Assembly: GCF_900182655.1 (NCBI RefSeq)
Contig: NZ_FXTC01000001.1
Coordinates: 248,001-312,000 of the forward strand
DNA: 64,000 nt
Source: Chryseobacterium rhizoplanae
Lineage (GTDB): Bacteria > Bacteroidota > Bacteroidia > Flavobacteriales > Weeksellaceae
Direction: 5' to 3'
Made by a program: the position numbers and the translations under genes
Part shown: positions 18,453 through 27,086 of the stretch, piece after piece
Numbering within the stretch: position 1 is the stretch's first letter
How the letters are laid out: each line of letters begins with the position of its first letter
The notes under the pieces: generated by a model
Seen by the model: the letters and a program-made list of their open reading frames with translations, nothing else
Databases searched by the model: none
What the model was told of the DNA's origin: nothing

Positions 18453-19055
18453 GTGAAAAAGTTATTAGCAGCAGTTTGCATTTCAGTTTCAGCATTAAGT
18501 TTTGCTCAGGATTATTCTGTGCCGGCAGCAAGCCCGCGTCAGAAGGTTGAGCAGCAGTTTTCAATGTCTAAGATTTCCATCGATTACGGAAGACCAGGAG
18601 TGAAGGGACGTAAAATTTTCGGAGAATTGGTTCCTTATGGTCAGGTTTGGAGAGCAGGTGCTAATTCGTCTACGAAAATTACTTTCGGACAGGCCGTTAA
18701 TTTCGGTGGGAAAACAGTTCCTGCAGGAACTTACGGATTGTTCATCGTTCCTACAGAAAAAGAATGGAAAGTGATTCTGAATAAAGATTTCCAACAGTGG
18801 GGAGCTTACACTTACGATCCTAAACAGGATGTTGTAGATGTTACCGTACCGGTTAATAAATTAGCAGACAAGCAAGAATGGTTTGAAATTACCTTGAATC
18901 CTACAGATGAAAACACAGGAAACTTAGTGATCAAATGGGATATGGCTCAGGCAGAAGTTCCTTTGAAACCATCAAAATTAGACACTGTGATCAAGATTTC
19001 TGACAAATTGAAAGAAATCAAAAAAATAGAATCAGATTCTACTAAAAAGAGCTAA
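18453..19055 (+). CDS. DUF2911 family exported protein
   Basis: About 200 residues from a GTG at 18453, chosen because KKLLAAVCISVSALSFAQ right after it is a clean signal peptide. The mature part has the DUF2911 pattern SPRQKVEQQFSMSKISIDYGRPGVKGRKIFG and PAGTYGLFIVPTEKEWKVILNK. Common in Bacteroidota, function unknown. It is 3 bp upstream of a GNAT gene and probably cotranscribed with it. Confidence 0.88.
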   Translation: MKKLLAAVCISVSALSFAQDYSVPAASPRQKVEQQFSMSKISIDYGRPGVKGRKIFGELVPYGQVWRAGANSSTKITFGQAVNFGGKTVPAGTYGLFIVPTEKEWKVILNKDFQQWGAYTYDPKQDVVDVTVPVNKLADKQEWFEITLNPTDENTGNLVIKWDMAQAEVPLKPSKLDTVIKISDKLKEIKKIESDSTKKS

Positions 19056-19058
19056 GCA

Positions 19059-19586
19059 ATGAATTTTTCTGTTCAGCCTGTTTTAGAGAATGAAGAATTT
19101 CAATTGATCCCCTTACAGCAAGGGGATTTTGAATCTTTATATGAAGTAGCCTCCGATCCCAAAGTCTGGGAACAACACCCCAACAAAGACCGTTATAAGA
19201 AAGATGTTTTTGAAAACTTTTTTACAGGAGCTATGGAGAGTAAAGGGGCTTTCAAAATTATTGAGAAAGCAACCGGAGATGTATTGGGAAGCAGCCGTTA
19301 TTATGACTTTGATGAAGAAGACAATCATATTTTCATCGGATATACTTTCTATGGAACAAAATCCTGGGGTAAAGGTATTAACCCACAGGTTAAAAAGCTG
19401 ATGCTGGATTATATCTTCCAGTTTGTAGATAAGGTTCATTTTCATATTGGAAAAGAAAATTTCCGTTCGCAGACAGCTTTGGAAAGACTTGGAGGGCAAA
19501 AGATTGCTGAAGAAGAAGTTGCCTATTTTGCTGAGCCTGCAAGAACCAATTTTGTATATGAAATCACAAAAGAAGCCTGGGTATGA
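19059..19586 (+). CDS. GNAT family N-acetyltransferase (RimJ/RimL type)
   Basis: 175 residues. The pattern LGSSRYYDF...IFIGYTFYGTKSWGKGINPQVKKLML contains the acetyl-CoA-binding loop region near residues 105-120, and VHFHIGKENFRSQTALERLGG is the typical RimJ/L C-terminal block. Acceptor unknown. Overlaps the following cupin gene by 4 bp (ATGA). Confidence 0.85.
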   Translation: MNFSVQPVLENEEFQLIPLQQGDFESLYEVASDPKVWEQHPNKDRYKKDVFENFFTGAMESKGAFKIIEKATGDVLGSSRYYDFDEEDNHIFIGYTFYGTKSWGKGINPQVKKLMLDYIFQFVDKVHFHIGKENFRSQTALERLGGQKIAEEEVAYFAEPARTNFVYEITKEAWV

Positions 19587-19954
19587 AAAAATATAAAATT
19601 CAACACTCACCATTTATAGTTCCCACCAATGATGGGAAACTGATAGAAGAGCATTGGGGAAATTCCACCGGAAACTCTAATGTTTCTATTGCACATATGG
19701 TAGCACCTCCGGACTGGAGTGAGCCTCATCAGACCCCTGAATTTGATGAATTTACTTATATCATTTCAGGAAAAAAACAGTTCGAAATTGATGGAGAAAC
19801 TGTTACTCTGGAAAAGGGACAGAGTATCCTTATTGAAAAAGGAGCGAGAATCCGATACAGTAACCCGTTTTCAGAACCTTGCGAATACCTTGCCATCTGT
19901 CTGCCTGCATTTTCTATGGAGTTGGTCAACAGGGAAGAGGAAGGAGTAGATTAA
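19583..19954 (+). CDS. Cupin domain protein
   Basis: A 123-residue single-domain cupin. Metal-type ligands are in SEPHQTPEFDEFTYIISG (His near residue 48 and Glu near 52), and the second motif is GARIRYSNPFSEPCEY. It overlaps the GNAT gene by 4 bp, forming the last gene of the DUF2911-GNAT-cupin unit. Substrate unknown. Confidence 0.85.
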   Translation: MKKYKIQHSPFIVPTNDGKLIEEHWGNSTGNSNVSIAHMVAPPDWSEPHQTPEFDEFTYIISGKKQFEIDGETVTLEKGQSILIEKGARIRYSNPFSEPCEYLAICLPAFSMELVNREEEGVD

Positions 19955-19971
19955 GAAAATTTTTAAAATAT

Positions 19972-19998
19972 AAAAGGCAAATCTCGAATTTGCCTTTT
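19972..19998. terminator. Bidirectional terminator
   Basis: AAAAGGCAAAT (19972-19982) pairs with ATTTGCCTTTT (19988-19998) around CTCGA. T-rich on the plus side, between convergent cupin and hydrolase genes. Confidence 0.85.
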
Positions 19999-20012
19999 GC
20001 TTTTTTTAATGT

Positions 20013-20755
20013 TTATTTCAAAATCTCTTTCAGGAACATCAGGGTGTGGTTCCATGCTCTTTTCGCCATGGTTTCATTATAATCCGGTGATTTCGGATCT
20101 GTGAAAGTATGTTTGGAGTGAGCGTATGTGATAATCTGCCAGTCGGCATTTCCTTCATTCATCTCTTTGATGAGGTTATTGTAATCATCAGGAGTTACAC
20201 TTTTATCATCAGCGGGATTTTCCACCAGAATTTTAGCAGTTAAAGCTTCATTCTTTCTGCTCTGATCCCTTGCAAGACTTCCATGGATAGAAACTACTCC
20301 GGCAACAGGTAGATGACCTCTGGCTGATTCTAACGCCCCGGTACCGCAAAACAATAACCGATGACAGCTGTTTTGTCAGAAATGGCCCCGTTTTTCTTCA
20401 GCTGCTCCAAAGCCAGCGAAATTCTTTTCTGGTATTCGTTATAATTCTGTTTGTAATACCCTGAACTTTTAGCCGCAGATTCATTGTCTGCAGGAATTTT
20501 TCCTTCGCCATAAATATCAGCGATAAAAGCAATATAACCTTGTTTTTCAAGTTCAAGAGCCGCTGTTTTAGCTTCTTCGTCAATCCCTTTCCAGGCTGGG
20601 AGAATCAAAACTCCCGGAAGTTTTTTTCCTGCGTTGGAAGTGACAAGACCATTTAGTTTCTGTGCACCGTCCTGATAGGAAACAGGTTTAAGTTTCTGAC
20701 TGAAAAGAGTTCCTGAAGCCATAATCATTGTGGTTAATAAGATCGAACGTATCAT
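20013..20755 (-). pseudogene. Dienelactone hydrolase family protein, frameshifted
   Basis: Two overlapping minus frames (20330-20755 and 20013-20354) together make one exported dienelactone-hydrolase-like protein. The first part has a signal peptide and ends in VIGYCFAVPGR. The second continues as FCGTGALESARG. The family expects GYCFGGTGALE, so one base (a G) is missing near 20345. The Cys nucleophile is in GYCF, the acidic residue in NPADDKSVT and the His in HSKHTFTDP. It is either a true pseudogene or a sequencing error. Confidence 0.85.
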
Positions 20756-20819
20756 AATTAATTATTTGTGAATTAGTGAATTGTAAAACAGATTAAAATT
20801 AAGAAAATATTTAAAAGAG

Positions 20820-20981
20820 TTAAACGTCAATTCCAATTTTCTTCAACTTTTTGGTTAAATTGGTATCAGGAAAATCGGAACGGTAATGAAATCCAGTGAC
20901 TATGATAGTATGGTTTCCTAATCTCTGTCTTTCCTTACTCTGGTCTGTAAAACTGATATTGCCCGTCTTTATAAAAAGCAT
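20820..20981 (-). CDS. Possible small ORF overlapping the end of the HSDR_N gene
   Basis: A 53-codon frame from ATG 20981 to TAA 20820 overlaps the last 47 bp of 20935-21366 in another frame. Its last 36 residues (RLGNHTIIVTGFHYRSDF...KKLKKIGIDV) read like a natural protein C-terminus rather than random sequence. It could be the remnant of a gene truncated at its 5' end by the neighbouring gene. I do not recognise it. Confidence 0.25.
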   Translation of the reverse strand: MLFIKTGNISFTDQSKERQRLGNHTIIVTGFHYRSDFPDTNLTKKLKKIGIDV

Positions 20982-21366
20982 TGATATGCTGAAGTCCATT
21001 GGTCAGAATAATTTCTTTGGCTCCGATAATGGAATTATACCTTGCGGTCTGTTCAAATGTTTTCTCCGTTAATTTGATCTGTGGCGCTTTACATTCGATC
21101 AGAATAACAGGCTCTGTTTTCTCGGTAATCAGAAGGTCTACACGTTTGGTCAGCCCATTCAGGACAATCTTTTTTTCGGTGATCAGGGCTGATGTAGAAT
21201 AGGATTTTACAGTAAGGTAATAATGTATCCAGTGCTGTCTTACCCATTCCTCAGGAGTGAGCAGAAGATAAGTTTTACGAACCAAATCATAAATAAAAAA
21301 CTTATCTTTGTCTTTCTTGAATTTAAAATCAAAAGTTTCCTGAAAATTCAGTTTTGGAAGTTCCAT
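20935..21366 (-). CDS. HsdR N-terminal-like (HSDR_N_2) nuclease-fold protein
   Basis: 143 residues with the PD-(D/E)xK core: Asp in RVDLLITE near residue 77 and ECK in VILIECKAP near residues 91-93. This matches the N-terminal endonuclease domain of type I restriction R subunits, but no helicase part or hsdM/hsdS is present, so it is a stand-alone protein. It is transcribed divergently from holA with only 7 bp between start codons. Role unknown. Confidence 0.8.
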   Translation of the reverse strand: MELPKLNFQETFDFKFKKDKDKFFIYDLVRKTYLLLTPEEWVRQHWIHYYLTVKSYSTSALITEKKIVLNGLTKRVDLLITEKTEPVILIECKAPQIKLTEKTFEQTARYNSIIGAKEIILTNGLQHINAFYKDGQYQFYRPE

Positions 21367-21373
21367 TTATAAG

Positions 21374-22411
21374 ATGAAAGAATTAGATTTAATCCTCAAA
21401 AATATTAAAAATAAAGAAGTTTTACCTATTTATTTTTTTCACGGAGAAGAAGCTTACTTTATTGATGTCGCTGTGAAAGCCCTTGAACATAACTTTTTGG
21501 AAGAAGACGAAAAAGCTTTCAACCAGACGGTTACTTATGGAAAAGATACTTCTTACCAGGAGGTTCTTTCTCTGGCCAGACAGTTTCCGATGATGGGAGA
21601 CAAGCAGGTGATTATCGTGAAAGAAGCTCAGGATCTACGATTCAATGAAGAGGAAAACAGAATTTTAGAATCTTATGTAGAAAACCCTGTTCCTTCTACA
21701 GTATTGGTTTTTGCGCACAAACATAAGAAACTGGACAGCCGGAAAAAGGCAGCCAAAGCTTTAGATAAAGCCAAAGCTCTTTTTCTGAGTGAATCTGTAA
21801 AGGAAAGTAATCTTCCTAAATGGATTTCAGATGAATGTGCGAAACTGAAAATCAATATAGCTCCCAATATTTCCCATCTTCTGGCAGAATATCTTGGGAA
21901 TGACCTGTCGAGAATTGTCAATGAGCTCAACAAATTAAAAATTATTCTTAAAGAAGGAGAAATTCTTGACGGAACCATTGTTGAAAATCATATCGGGATC
22001 AGTAAAGAATATAATATTTTTGAGCTTCAAAAAGCGTTGGGGACCAAAAATGCCAATACTGCTTTTAAAATTGCCCATTTTATGGGAAAGAACCCGAAGA
22101 ATAACCCCTTTGTAATGATGCTGGCAAGCCTTTACAATTACTTTTCAAACGTTATTATCTATCAGACGATGGCTGGACAGTCTCCACAGACCATTGCATC
22201 CCAGATGGGTGTAAATCCTTATTTCATTAAAGATTATGCGGAAAGTGCAAGACTTTATCCTTTAAAACATGCCACGAGAGTCATTTCTATTCTCCGTGAG
22301 TTTGATATGAAAGGAAAAGGACTTGGAGCAGTGAATATGGGAGAAGCAGAACTGATCAGAGAACTGGTGTATAAGATTATCAATGTGGATAAAATTAAAA
22401 TGAAAGTGTGA
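21374..22411 (+). CDS. holA: DNA polymerase III delta subunit
   Basis: 345 residues, part of the clamp loader that opens the sliding clamp. N-terminal IYFFHGEEAYFID (residues about 17-29) corresponds to the family LYGEE motif, and the domain III pattern KNPKNNPFVMMLASLYNYFSNVI is at residues about 233-256. Length fits the family. Confidence 0.92.
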   Translation: MKELDLILKNIKNKEVLPIYFFHGEEAYFIDVAVKALEHNFLEEDEKAFNQTVTYGKDTSYQEVLSLARQFPMMGDKQVIIVKEAQDLRFNEEENRILESYVENPVPSTVLVFAHKHKKLDSRKKAAKALDKAKALFLSESVKESNLPKWISDECAKLKINIAPNISHLLAEYLGNDLSRIVNELNKLKIILKEGEILDGTIVENHIGISKEYNIFELQKALGTKNANTAFKIAHFMGKNPKNNPFVMMLASLYNYFSNVIIYQTMAGQSPQTIASQMGVNPYFIKDYAESARLYPLKHATRVISILREFDMKGKGLGAVNMGEAELIRELVYKIINVDKIKMKV

Positions 22412-22693
22412 TAGGAATGCGAGATACGGGGTAACGAGTTGCGAGGTAATATCATATGAGATACGAGAGGCTGTAAAAGTATTAAATTTCCTGCCCAAAT
22501 TGCTCCCGAATCCCAATAACTCAACCCTCAAACCCGAGCAATGTAACCCGAATCCCGAACCTCACAACAATTACTATCGAAATTCAACATATCAGATATT
22601 GACAAGTATCATTAAAATAACTTTAAGGAGAAATTAAAAATTCCGAAATTAGCAGTCTTAATTCAAATTAAATCTTTTCGAACAAAGTAAATT
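22412..22693. repeat. Intergenic repeat tract between holA and trxB
   Basis: The tract has GAGATACGGGGTAACGAGTT and GAGATACGAGAGG on one side and CCCGAATCCC, CCCGAGCAATGTAACCCG and AATCCCGAACC on the other. These are the two halves of a degenerate flavobacterial inverted repeat. No gene; short antisense frames over it are products of the repeat. Confidence 0.65.
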
Positions 22694-23635
22694 ATGGAGC
22701 AAAACATTTTAGATTGTGTGATCGTTGGATCTGGGCCTTCTGGCTTCACCGCTGCTATCTATGCAGCAAGAGCAGACCTTAAACCTGAATTGTATACAGG
22801 TTTGGAGCCAGGCGGACAATTAACTACCACCACAGAAGTGGATAACTTTCCAGGGTATCCAGCTGGGATTACAGGTCCTGAAATGATGATGGATCTGCAA
22901 AAACAGGCAGAAAGATTTGATACCAAAGTTCATTATGAAATGATCACTAAAGCTGAATTCTCTAAGGAAGTTGGCGGTGTTCACAAATTATATGCAGGAA
23001 ACAAAGAGATCCTTGCCAAAACAGTAATTATCTCTACAGGAGCTACAGCAAAATATTTAGGTCTTGATGATGAAAAAAAATATGCAGGAGGTGGAGTTTC
23101 TGCTTGTGCTACGTGTGACGGATTTTTCTACAGAGGAAAAGATGTTGTGGTAGTAGGAGCGGGAGATACAGCTGCTGAAGAAGCTACTTATCTTGCCAAG
23201 TTGTGTAAAAAAGTAACATTGTTGGTAAGAAAAGACGTTTTCAGAGCATCAAAAGCAATGGTTCACCGAGTAGAAAATACTCCGAATATCGAAGTTAAAT
23301 TCCACCATGAATTAATCGGGATTGAAGGTGAAAACAGTCTGGTAGAAAGAGCAGTGATTATCAACAATCAGACTCAGGAGAAATCTACAGTAGATGTTGA
23401 AGGAATCTTTATCGCAATCGGTCACAAGCCGAATACTGATATTTTTGCAGGTCAGATAGATCTTGATGAAAACGGATATATCTTAACAGAAAAAGGTTCT
23501 ACAAGAACAAATCTTCCGGGAGTATTTGCTGCTGGAGATGTTCAGGATCATATCTACAGACAGGCTATTACAGCTGCAGGAAGCGGGTGTATGTCTGCTA
23601 TGGATGCTGAAAAATATTTAGCTGAATTACACTAA
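22694..23635 (+). CDS. trxB: Thioredoxin reductase
   Basis: 313-residue low-molecular-weight thioredoxin-disulfide reductase (FAD, NADPH). Rossmann motif GSGPSGFTAAIYAARA at residues 12-27, redox-active CATCDGFF near residues 138-145, NADPH-binding GAGDTAAEEA near 157, and the C-terminal FAD motif FAAGDVQD near 282. All expected features are present. Confidence 0.96.
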   Translation: MEQNILDCVIVGSGPSGFTAAIYAARADLKPELYTGLEPGGQLTTTTEVDNFPGYPAGITGPEMMMDLQKQAERFDTKVHYEMITKAEFSKEVGGVHKLYAGNKEILAKTVIISTGATAKYLGLDDEKKYAGGGVSACATCDGFFYRGKDVVVVGAGDTAAEEATYLAKLCKKVTLLVRKDVFRASKAMVHRVENTPNIEVKFHHELIGIEGENSLVERAVIINNQTQEKSTVDVEGIFIAIGHKPNTDIFAGQIDLDENGYILTEKGSTRTNLPGVFAAGDVQDHIYRQAITAAGSGCMSAMDAEKYLAELH

Positions 23636-23657
23636 TAATATTCAGTTTAGACAATAC

Positions 23658-23998
23658 AAAGCGTGCCTGATGGGTGCGCTTTTTCGTTATAATTTTTCCA
23701 GAAATAATATGATGTTTTCAAATTTTTTGAACCATTAAGGAAATGAAGCTGTAAAGGAAAGTTAAGGAAACATCAAAGATGCTTTAAGAGCACACTGTTT
23801 CACCTTAATATTCTTAAACATTTAATTTTTCTTAATGATTTAAGATACTATGTGTTTCAATTTCGAACATGGCTCTCATCAAATATTCAATGAAAATTCA
23901 TTAAATATCTAATGAAAACATTAATATATTTGTGAAACTGCAAAACGATCACGAATTGCATGTAAGAAACTATAAACTGAACAAAAAACGAATAAAAA
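23658..23998. repeat. Terminator-like hairpin, CCATTAAG-family repeat and weak promoter after trxB
   Basis: AAAGCG...GCGCTTTTT at 23658-23684 is a likely trxB terminator. From 23725 to 23850 lies a relative of the 4746-5059 repeat (GAACCATTAAGG ... CTTAATGATTTAAG). TATATTTG at 23925-23932 fits a Bacteroidota -7 box for the VOC gene at 23999, though no clear -33 box precedes it. Confidence 0.55.
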
Positions 23999-24376
23999 AT
24001 GAAAAGAGTAACCGCTATCGGAGGCATCTTCTTTAAGTGTAAAGACCCTGAACAAGTAAATGAATGGTATAAAACCCACCTTGGATTACCCACCAGCCCA
24101 TACGGAGCCAAATTCGACTGGAAAGAGGCCGATTCTGATAAGAAAGGATATACATTGTGGAGTCCTTTTAAAGACTCTACCCAGTATTTTGAACCTTCAT
24201 CAAAAGAATTCATGATCAATTACCATGTAGAGAATATTGAAGCTTTGGTAGAGGAATTAAAGAAAGAAGGTGTAACTGTCCTGGATGAGGTAGCTACCTA
24301 TGAATATGGAAAGTTTGTACACATCCTTGATCCGGAAGGAAACAAGATAGAATTGTTTGAACCGGCAGGGGAGTAA
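23999..24376 (+). CDS. VOC family (glyoxalase-like) protein
   Basis: 125 residues, single-gene vicinal-oxygen-chelate fold made of two beta-alpha-beta3 units (TAIGGIFFKCKDPEQVNEWYKTHLGL and MINYHVENIEALVEELKKEGV). C-terminal HILDPEGNKIELFEP carries the typical Glu metal ligand. Substrate unknown; such proteins include glyoxalase, fosfomycin and bleomycin resistance members. Confidence 0.88.
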   Translation: MKRVTAIGGIFFKCKDPEQVNEWYKTHLGLPTSPYGAKFDWKEADSDKKGYTLWSPFKDSTQYFEPSSKEFMINYHVENIEALVEELKKEGVTVLDEVATYEYGKFVHILDPEGNKIELFEPAGE

Positions 24377-24499
24377 AAGATTGTGATTGAGAAACTGGTG
24401 CTAATAAATATACGTAAAGCTTGTTATTCGGAGCGGAATAAAAGCGGAGTGTGGAATCTAAAATGTTTTAATAAGTTTAGATTTCTGCGGAATGACAAA

Positions 24500-24660
24500 C
24501 ATTACAACCTAAGACATGATCATTCCCCTCCCTTGGAGGGGTGGCGAAAATTCAAAGAATTTTTGACGGGGTGGTTTTCCCCACACTGTCATTCTGACGA
24601 AGGAAGAATCTCAAACTTTAAGATTCTCTTTTGTCAGAACGACAGTTATACAACATTTCT
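24500..24660. repeat. Two adjacent intergenic repeats, including GTCATTCTGA family copy 2
   Basis: 24525-24582 holds CCCCTCCC...GGAGGGGTGG...GACGGGGTGG, a GC-rich hairpin repeat unlike its surroundings. 24586-24645 is an inverted repeat CTGTCATTCTGAC ... GTCAGAACGACAG related to 104-182 and 63714-63792. A 93-codon frame over both is judged non-coding. Confidence 0.75.
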
Positions 24661-24667
24661 ATAATGT

Positions 24668-25519
24668 CTAATCCAAAATATAAATCTTTTTCTCCTTAAG
24701 ATTGAATCCCAGTTTTTTACCCAGCCAGTTGATACTTGTTTTTCCTTCATAAATAAGACCTTCCACAAAAGAGACTTTAGGTTTTTCAACAGTAGCAAAA
24801 GGAGTAGAAATAGTGCCAATATCACCTATATAAAACTTGGTCGTCAGATCGGGATTGAATTCACTTTTCTTTTCCATCACCTGAAGTGTTTCTTTTTTTA
24901 TGCCCAGTGTATTCATTAGCTTTTCACTTAGCCAGAAAGAGTCTTTTCCGGAACCAGAATCCAGAAGAACATTAATCTTATATTTATTGTTCAGGAGCAC
25001 GTAAGTAGTAATATCCATGGTTTGGTCGGCATTCGTAGACAGCTGGATATCCATTACTTTCTTACTGGCCAGTTTTTCTTTTGGAAAGACAAGTTCATTC
25101 GTAGTATAATCAATGATAAACTCTGTGTCATAAAGCATTGGAAGGGAAATTAAACCGTCAATTCCTTTGATCTCCATCTCATGAGTGGAATACCAAGTAT
25201 CCTTAAATTTCTTACCATTAAAAATAATCTCTTTCGACTTGAAAAGAGGAATAATCATCTTTTCACCGGTAGCCCGGAAAGCCGTCAGATAATTATAAGT
25301 CTCTTTTGGACCAAGTTGTTTGGAAAAATTTCCCAGAAAAAGATTGATTCCTCCGCCGGTATCAAAAATAAAATTTCCCTTTTTACCATCTATTTCAGCT
25401 CCTACAATCAGGTGGCCGGAGGGAAGAACAGACATAGGCATTTTCTGAGCAAAAGCCATAGAGGCAAAAGCTAGTGAGGCAGTAACAATCGTGTTTTTGA
25501 TAAAAGATTGAGTAAGCAT
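24668..25519 (-). CDS. Secreted retropepsin-like aspartyl protease family protein
   Basis: 283 residues with signal peptide (about residues 1-25). Two aspartyl-protease half-sites are visible: FDTGGG with Asp53 and LDSGSG with Asp187, so it looks like a single-chain duplicated retropepsin fold with both catalytic Asp retained. Exported, substrate unknown. Distant relative of the protein at 14411-15265, which has lost these motifs. Confidence 0.72.
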   Translation of the reverse strand: MLTQSFIKNTIVTASLAFASMAFAQKMPMSVLPSGHLIVGAEIDGKKGNFIFDTGGGINLFLGNFSKQLGPKETYNYLTAFRATGEKMIIPLFKSKEIIFNGKKFKDTWYSTHEMEIKGIDGLISLPMLYDTEFIIDYTTNELVFPKEKLASKKVMDIQLSTNADQTMDITTYVLLNNKYKINVLLDSGSGKDSFWLSEKLMNTLGIKKETLQVMEKKSEFNPDLTTKFYIGDIGTISTPFATVEKPKVSFVEGLIYEGKTSINWLGKKLGFNLKEKKIYILD

Positions 25520-25734
25520 TTGAAAGATATTGTTATTAGTTTTTAATATTCTGATGAAGCCTTACAAATATAAATTATAAAATGTAAAATTGAGTACAGG
25601 ATATCGGATAGTTTTATGATTCATGATCTTTTACAATATTTTTGAATCATTTGTAAAAGTCTTTCTGTTCATGGTAATAAATGTCTTCATACTTGAAGTA
25701 AAATTCCTACATTTAGCAACTAATCAAAAAGAAT

Positions 25735-25947
25735 ATGGAAACAAAAGTCATAAAAATAACACACGTTACCGGAACCTATATTATTGAAGCTCCCCATGGA
25801 AAACTTAATGATCTGAAAAGCCAGCTGGACAAGTGCCTAAACGATGAGCAAGGGGCTATTGTGATAAAGGGAGAGGATGGTGATCAGTTTGTATATCCTT
25901 CCGGTCTTTTAAAAAATAGCTTCATTGCAATAGTAGATAAGGAATAG
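25735..25947 (+). CDS. Small conserved hypothetical protein
   Basis: 70 residues (METKVIKITHVTGTYIIEA...), mixed alpha/beta, acidic, without signal peptide or recognised motif. A good ATG and normal codon use support coding. It stands alone between the protease-like gene and tRNA-Ser. Confidence 0.6.
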   Translation: METKVIKITHVTGTYIIEAPHGKLNDLKSQLDKCLNDEQGAIVIKGEDGDQFVYPSGLLKNSFIAIVDKE

Positions 25948-26023
25948 CCGATGTTTTGGGAAAAATAATTCCCTTGATTTCTAGTCTATTATTAATTTTT
26001 GTTAAAATTTGTGTATCAAAAGT

Positions 26024-26054
26024 TTTGCAGAAATTAAAAATCGTTCTATATTTG
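26024..26054 (+). promoter_or_regulatory. Bacteroidota-type promoter of tRNA-Ser
   Basis: TTTG at 26024-26027, 19-bp spacer, TATATTTG at 26047-26054. It matches the TTTG-N19-TAnnTTTG consensus exactly, 35 bp before the tRNA. Confidence 0.82.
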
Positions 26055-26088
26055 CACCACTGAAAACAACGGTATAGCCGGGGTTTAA

Positions 26089-26173
26089 GGAGAGTTGGCA
26101 GAGTGGTCGATTGCGGCAGTCTTGAAAACTGTTGACTGTAACAGGTCCGGGGGTTCGAATCCCTCACTCTCCG
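26089..26173 (+). tRNA. tRNA-Ser (anticodon TGA)
   Basis: 85 nt. Acceptor arm GGAGAGT pairs with ACTCTCC, with discriminator G. The anticodon stem GCAGT/ACTGT encloses loop CTTGAAA with anticodon TGA at 26123-26125. A long class II variable arm (TGACTGTAACAGGTCC region) and T-loop GGTTCGAAT are present. CCA is not encoded. Confidence 0.96.
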
Positions 26174-26176
26174 CTG

Positions 26177-26210
26177 AGAGGGTCTTTTAATAAAGGACCC
26201 TCTTTTTTTT
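26177..26210 (+). terminator. Intrinsic terminator of tRNA-Ser
   Basis: AGAGGGTC (26177-26184) pairs with GACCCTCT (26196-26203), then a run of T. Confidence 0.92.
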
Positions 26211-26360
26211 GTATATGAGTGAGCCTTTTTCTTTCATTTTCAAGTAATTATGTGATAGGATATTCAGTATTGTGGGGGTTCGATAGATTCGGTTTTTGTA
26301 ATAAAATTACTTCAGATTGATTTATCAGAGGGCTTTTGCAGCAATACAACATCGCTTTAA

Positions 26361-26513
26361 ATATCTGCATCCCCTTTCCAGCGAGCAGTTTTATTTCTTT
26401 TTAAGGATAAATTTCCAGAATTTACCCGAAGAGTTCCCCAACACATACTTGCATCATACTTCAATATGTCCCCGGAATATTTGAGTGAAATAAAGGCAAA
26501 AAGACGTTCTTAA
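26361..26513 (+). pseudogene. C-terminal remnant of a Crp/Fnr family regulator
   Basis: The frame encodes KFPEFTRRVPQHILASYF then NMSPEYLSEIKAKRRS and stops at 26511-26513. This is the HTH end of Crp/Fnr proteins (compare the C-terminus of 47044-47643). Upstream in the same frame there is a stop at 26358 and no sensory domain. The rest of the 26211-26559 gap has no gene. Confidence 0.75.
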
Positions 26514-26559
26514 ACCAATATAATCTTATTGGCTTAAGAACAAACTTATTAAGCATTTT

Positions 26560-26934
26560 TTAATTAAGTGTAATGCAAGATTCTTTGACTACCTGCCATC
26601 TTCCGGATGAGAATTTCCAGATCAGTGTAAAGAATTTAGGATCTGACTTCCCATTTAATTCCAGATCGCGGGTCATTACAACCATTCCCATATTTTCGTC
26701 ACAAACTGCGTAATGAAAATCAGCTTTAGTAGAAAATGGTGCCGCTTTAGTATCGCTGTTTCCCTGAACAAAACTAACAAGCTGTTGTTTGTTCATTGTA
26801 TCTACGGTTCCACTTTTATCAACCTTGACAATAAGTAAGTTATCCGCATAAATTTGCATTACATAGGGTACATTAAAATGTGTTGCCTCGTAAATAAGCT
26901 GTTTTGTCAGTTCAATTAATTTTTTACTGTCCAT
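26560..26934 (-). CDS. NTF2-like / SnoaL-like protein
   Basis: 124 residues from the Met at 26934 (MDSKKLIELT); an earlier in-frame Met adds 17 residues with no match to the fold. Cone-like alpha+beta pattern with helix LIELTKQLIYEATHF and C-terminal strands FFTLIWKFSSGRWQVVKES typical of SnoaL/DUF4440-like proteins. Active site unclear. It is divergent from the NAD(P)-binding gene at 27087. Confidence 0.65.
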   Translation of the reverse strand: MDSKKLIELTKQLIYEATHFNVPYVMQIYADNLLIVKVDKSGTVDTMNKQQLVSFVQGNSDTKAAPFSTKADFHYAVCDENMGMVVMTRDLELNGKSDPKFFTLIWKFSSGRWQVVKESCITLN

Positions 26935-27086
26935 CTTTAAAATTTTAGAATGATTTAAATAGCCTCGATGACTATTATTATGCAAAGATGGATATAGTGA
27001 TTTTTTTTAAACTTAAACCAGTTTAAGTTTTAATGTGTTTTTTATTTTCAATTTTGTTCCATTAACAACAATAAACAAAAATCATA

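Noticed and set aside
20935..21366. Restriction-modification system
   Set aside because: Only an HsdR N-terminal-like domain is present; no methyltransferase, specificity or helicase gene is nearby.
24383..24664. 93-codon frame after the VOC gene
   Set aside because: It is composed of two intergenic repeat families and has no protein-like features.
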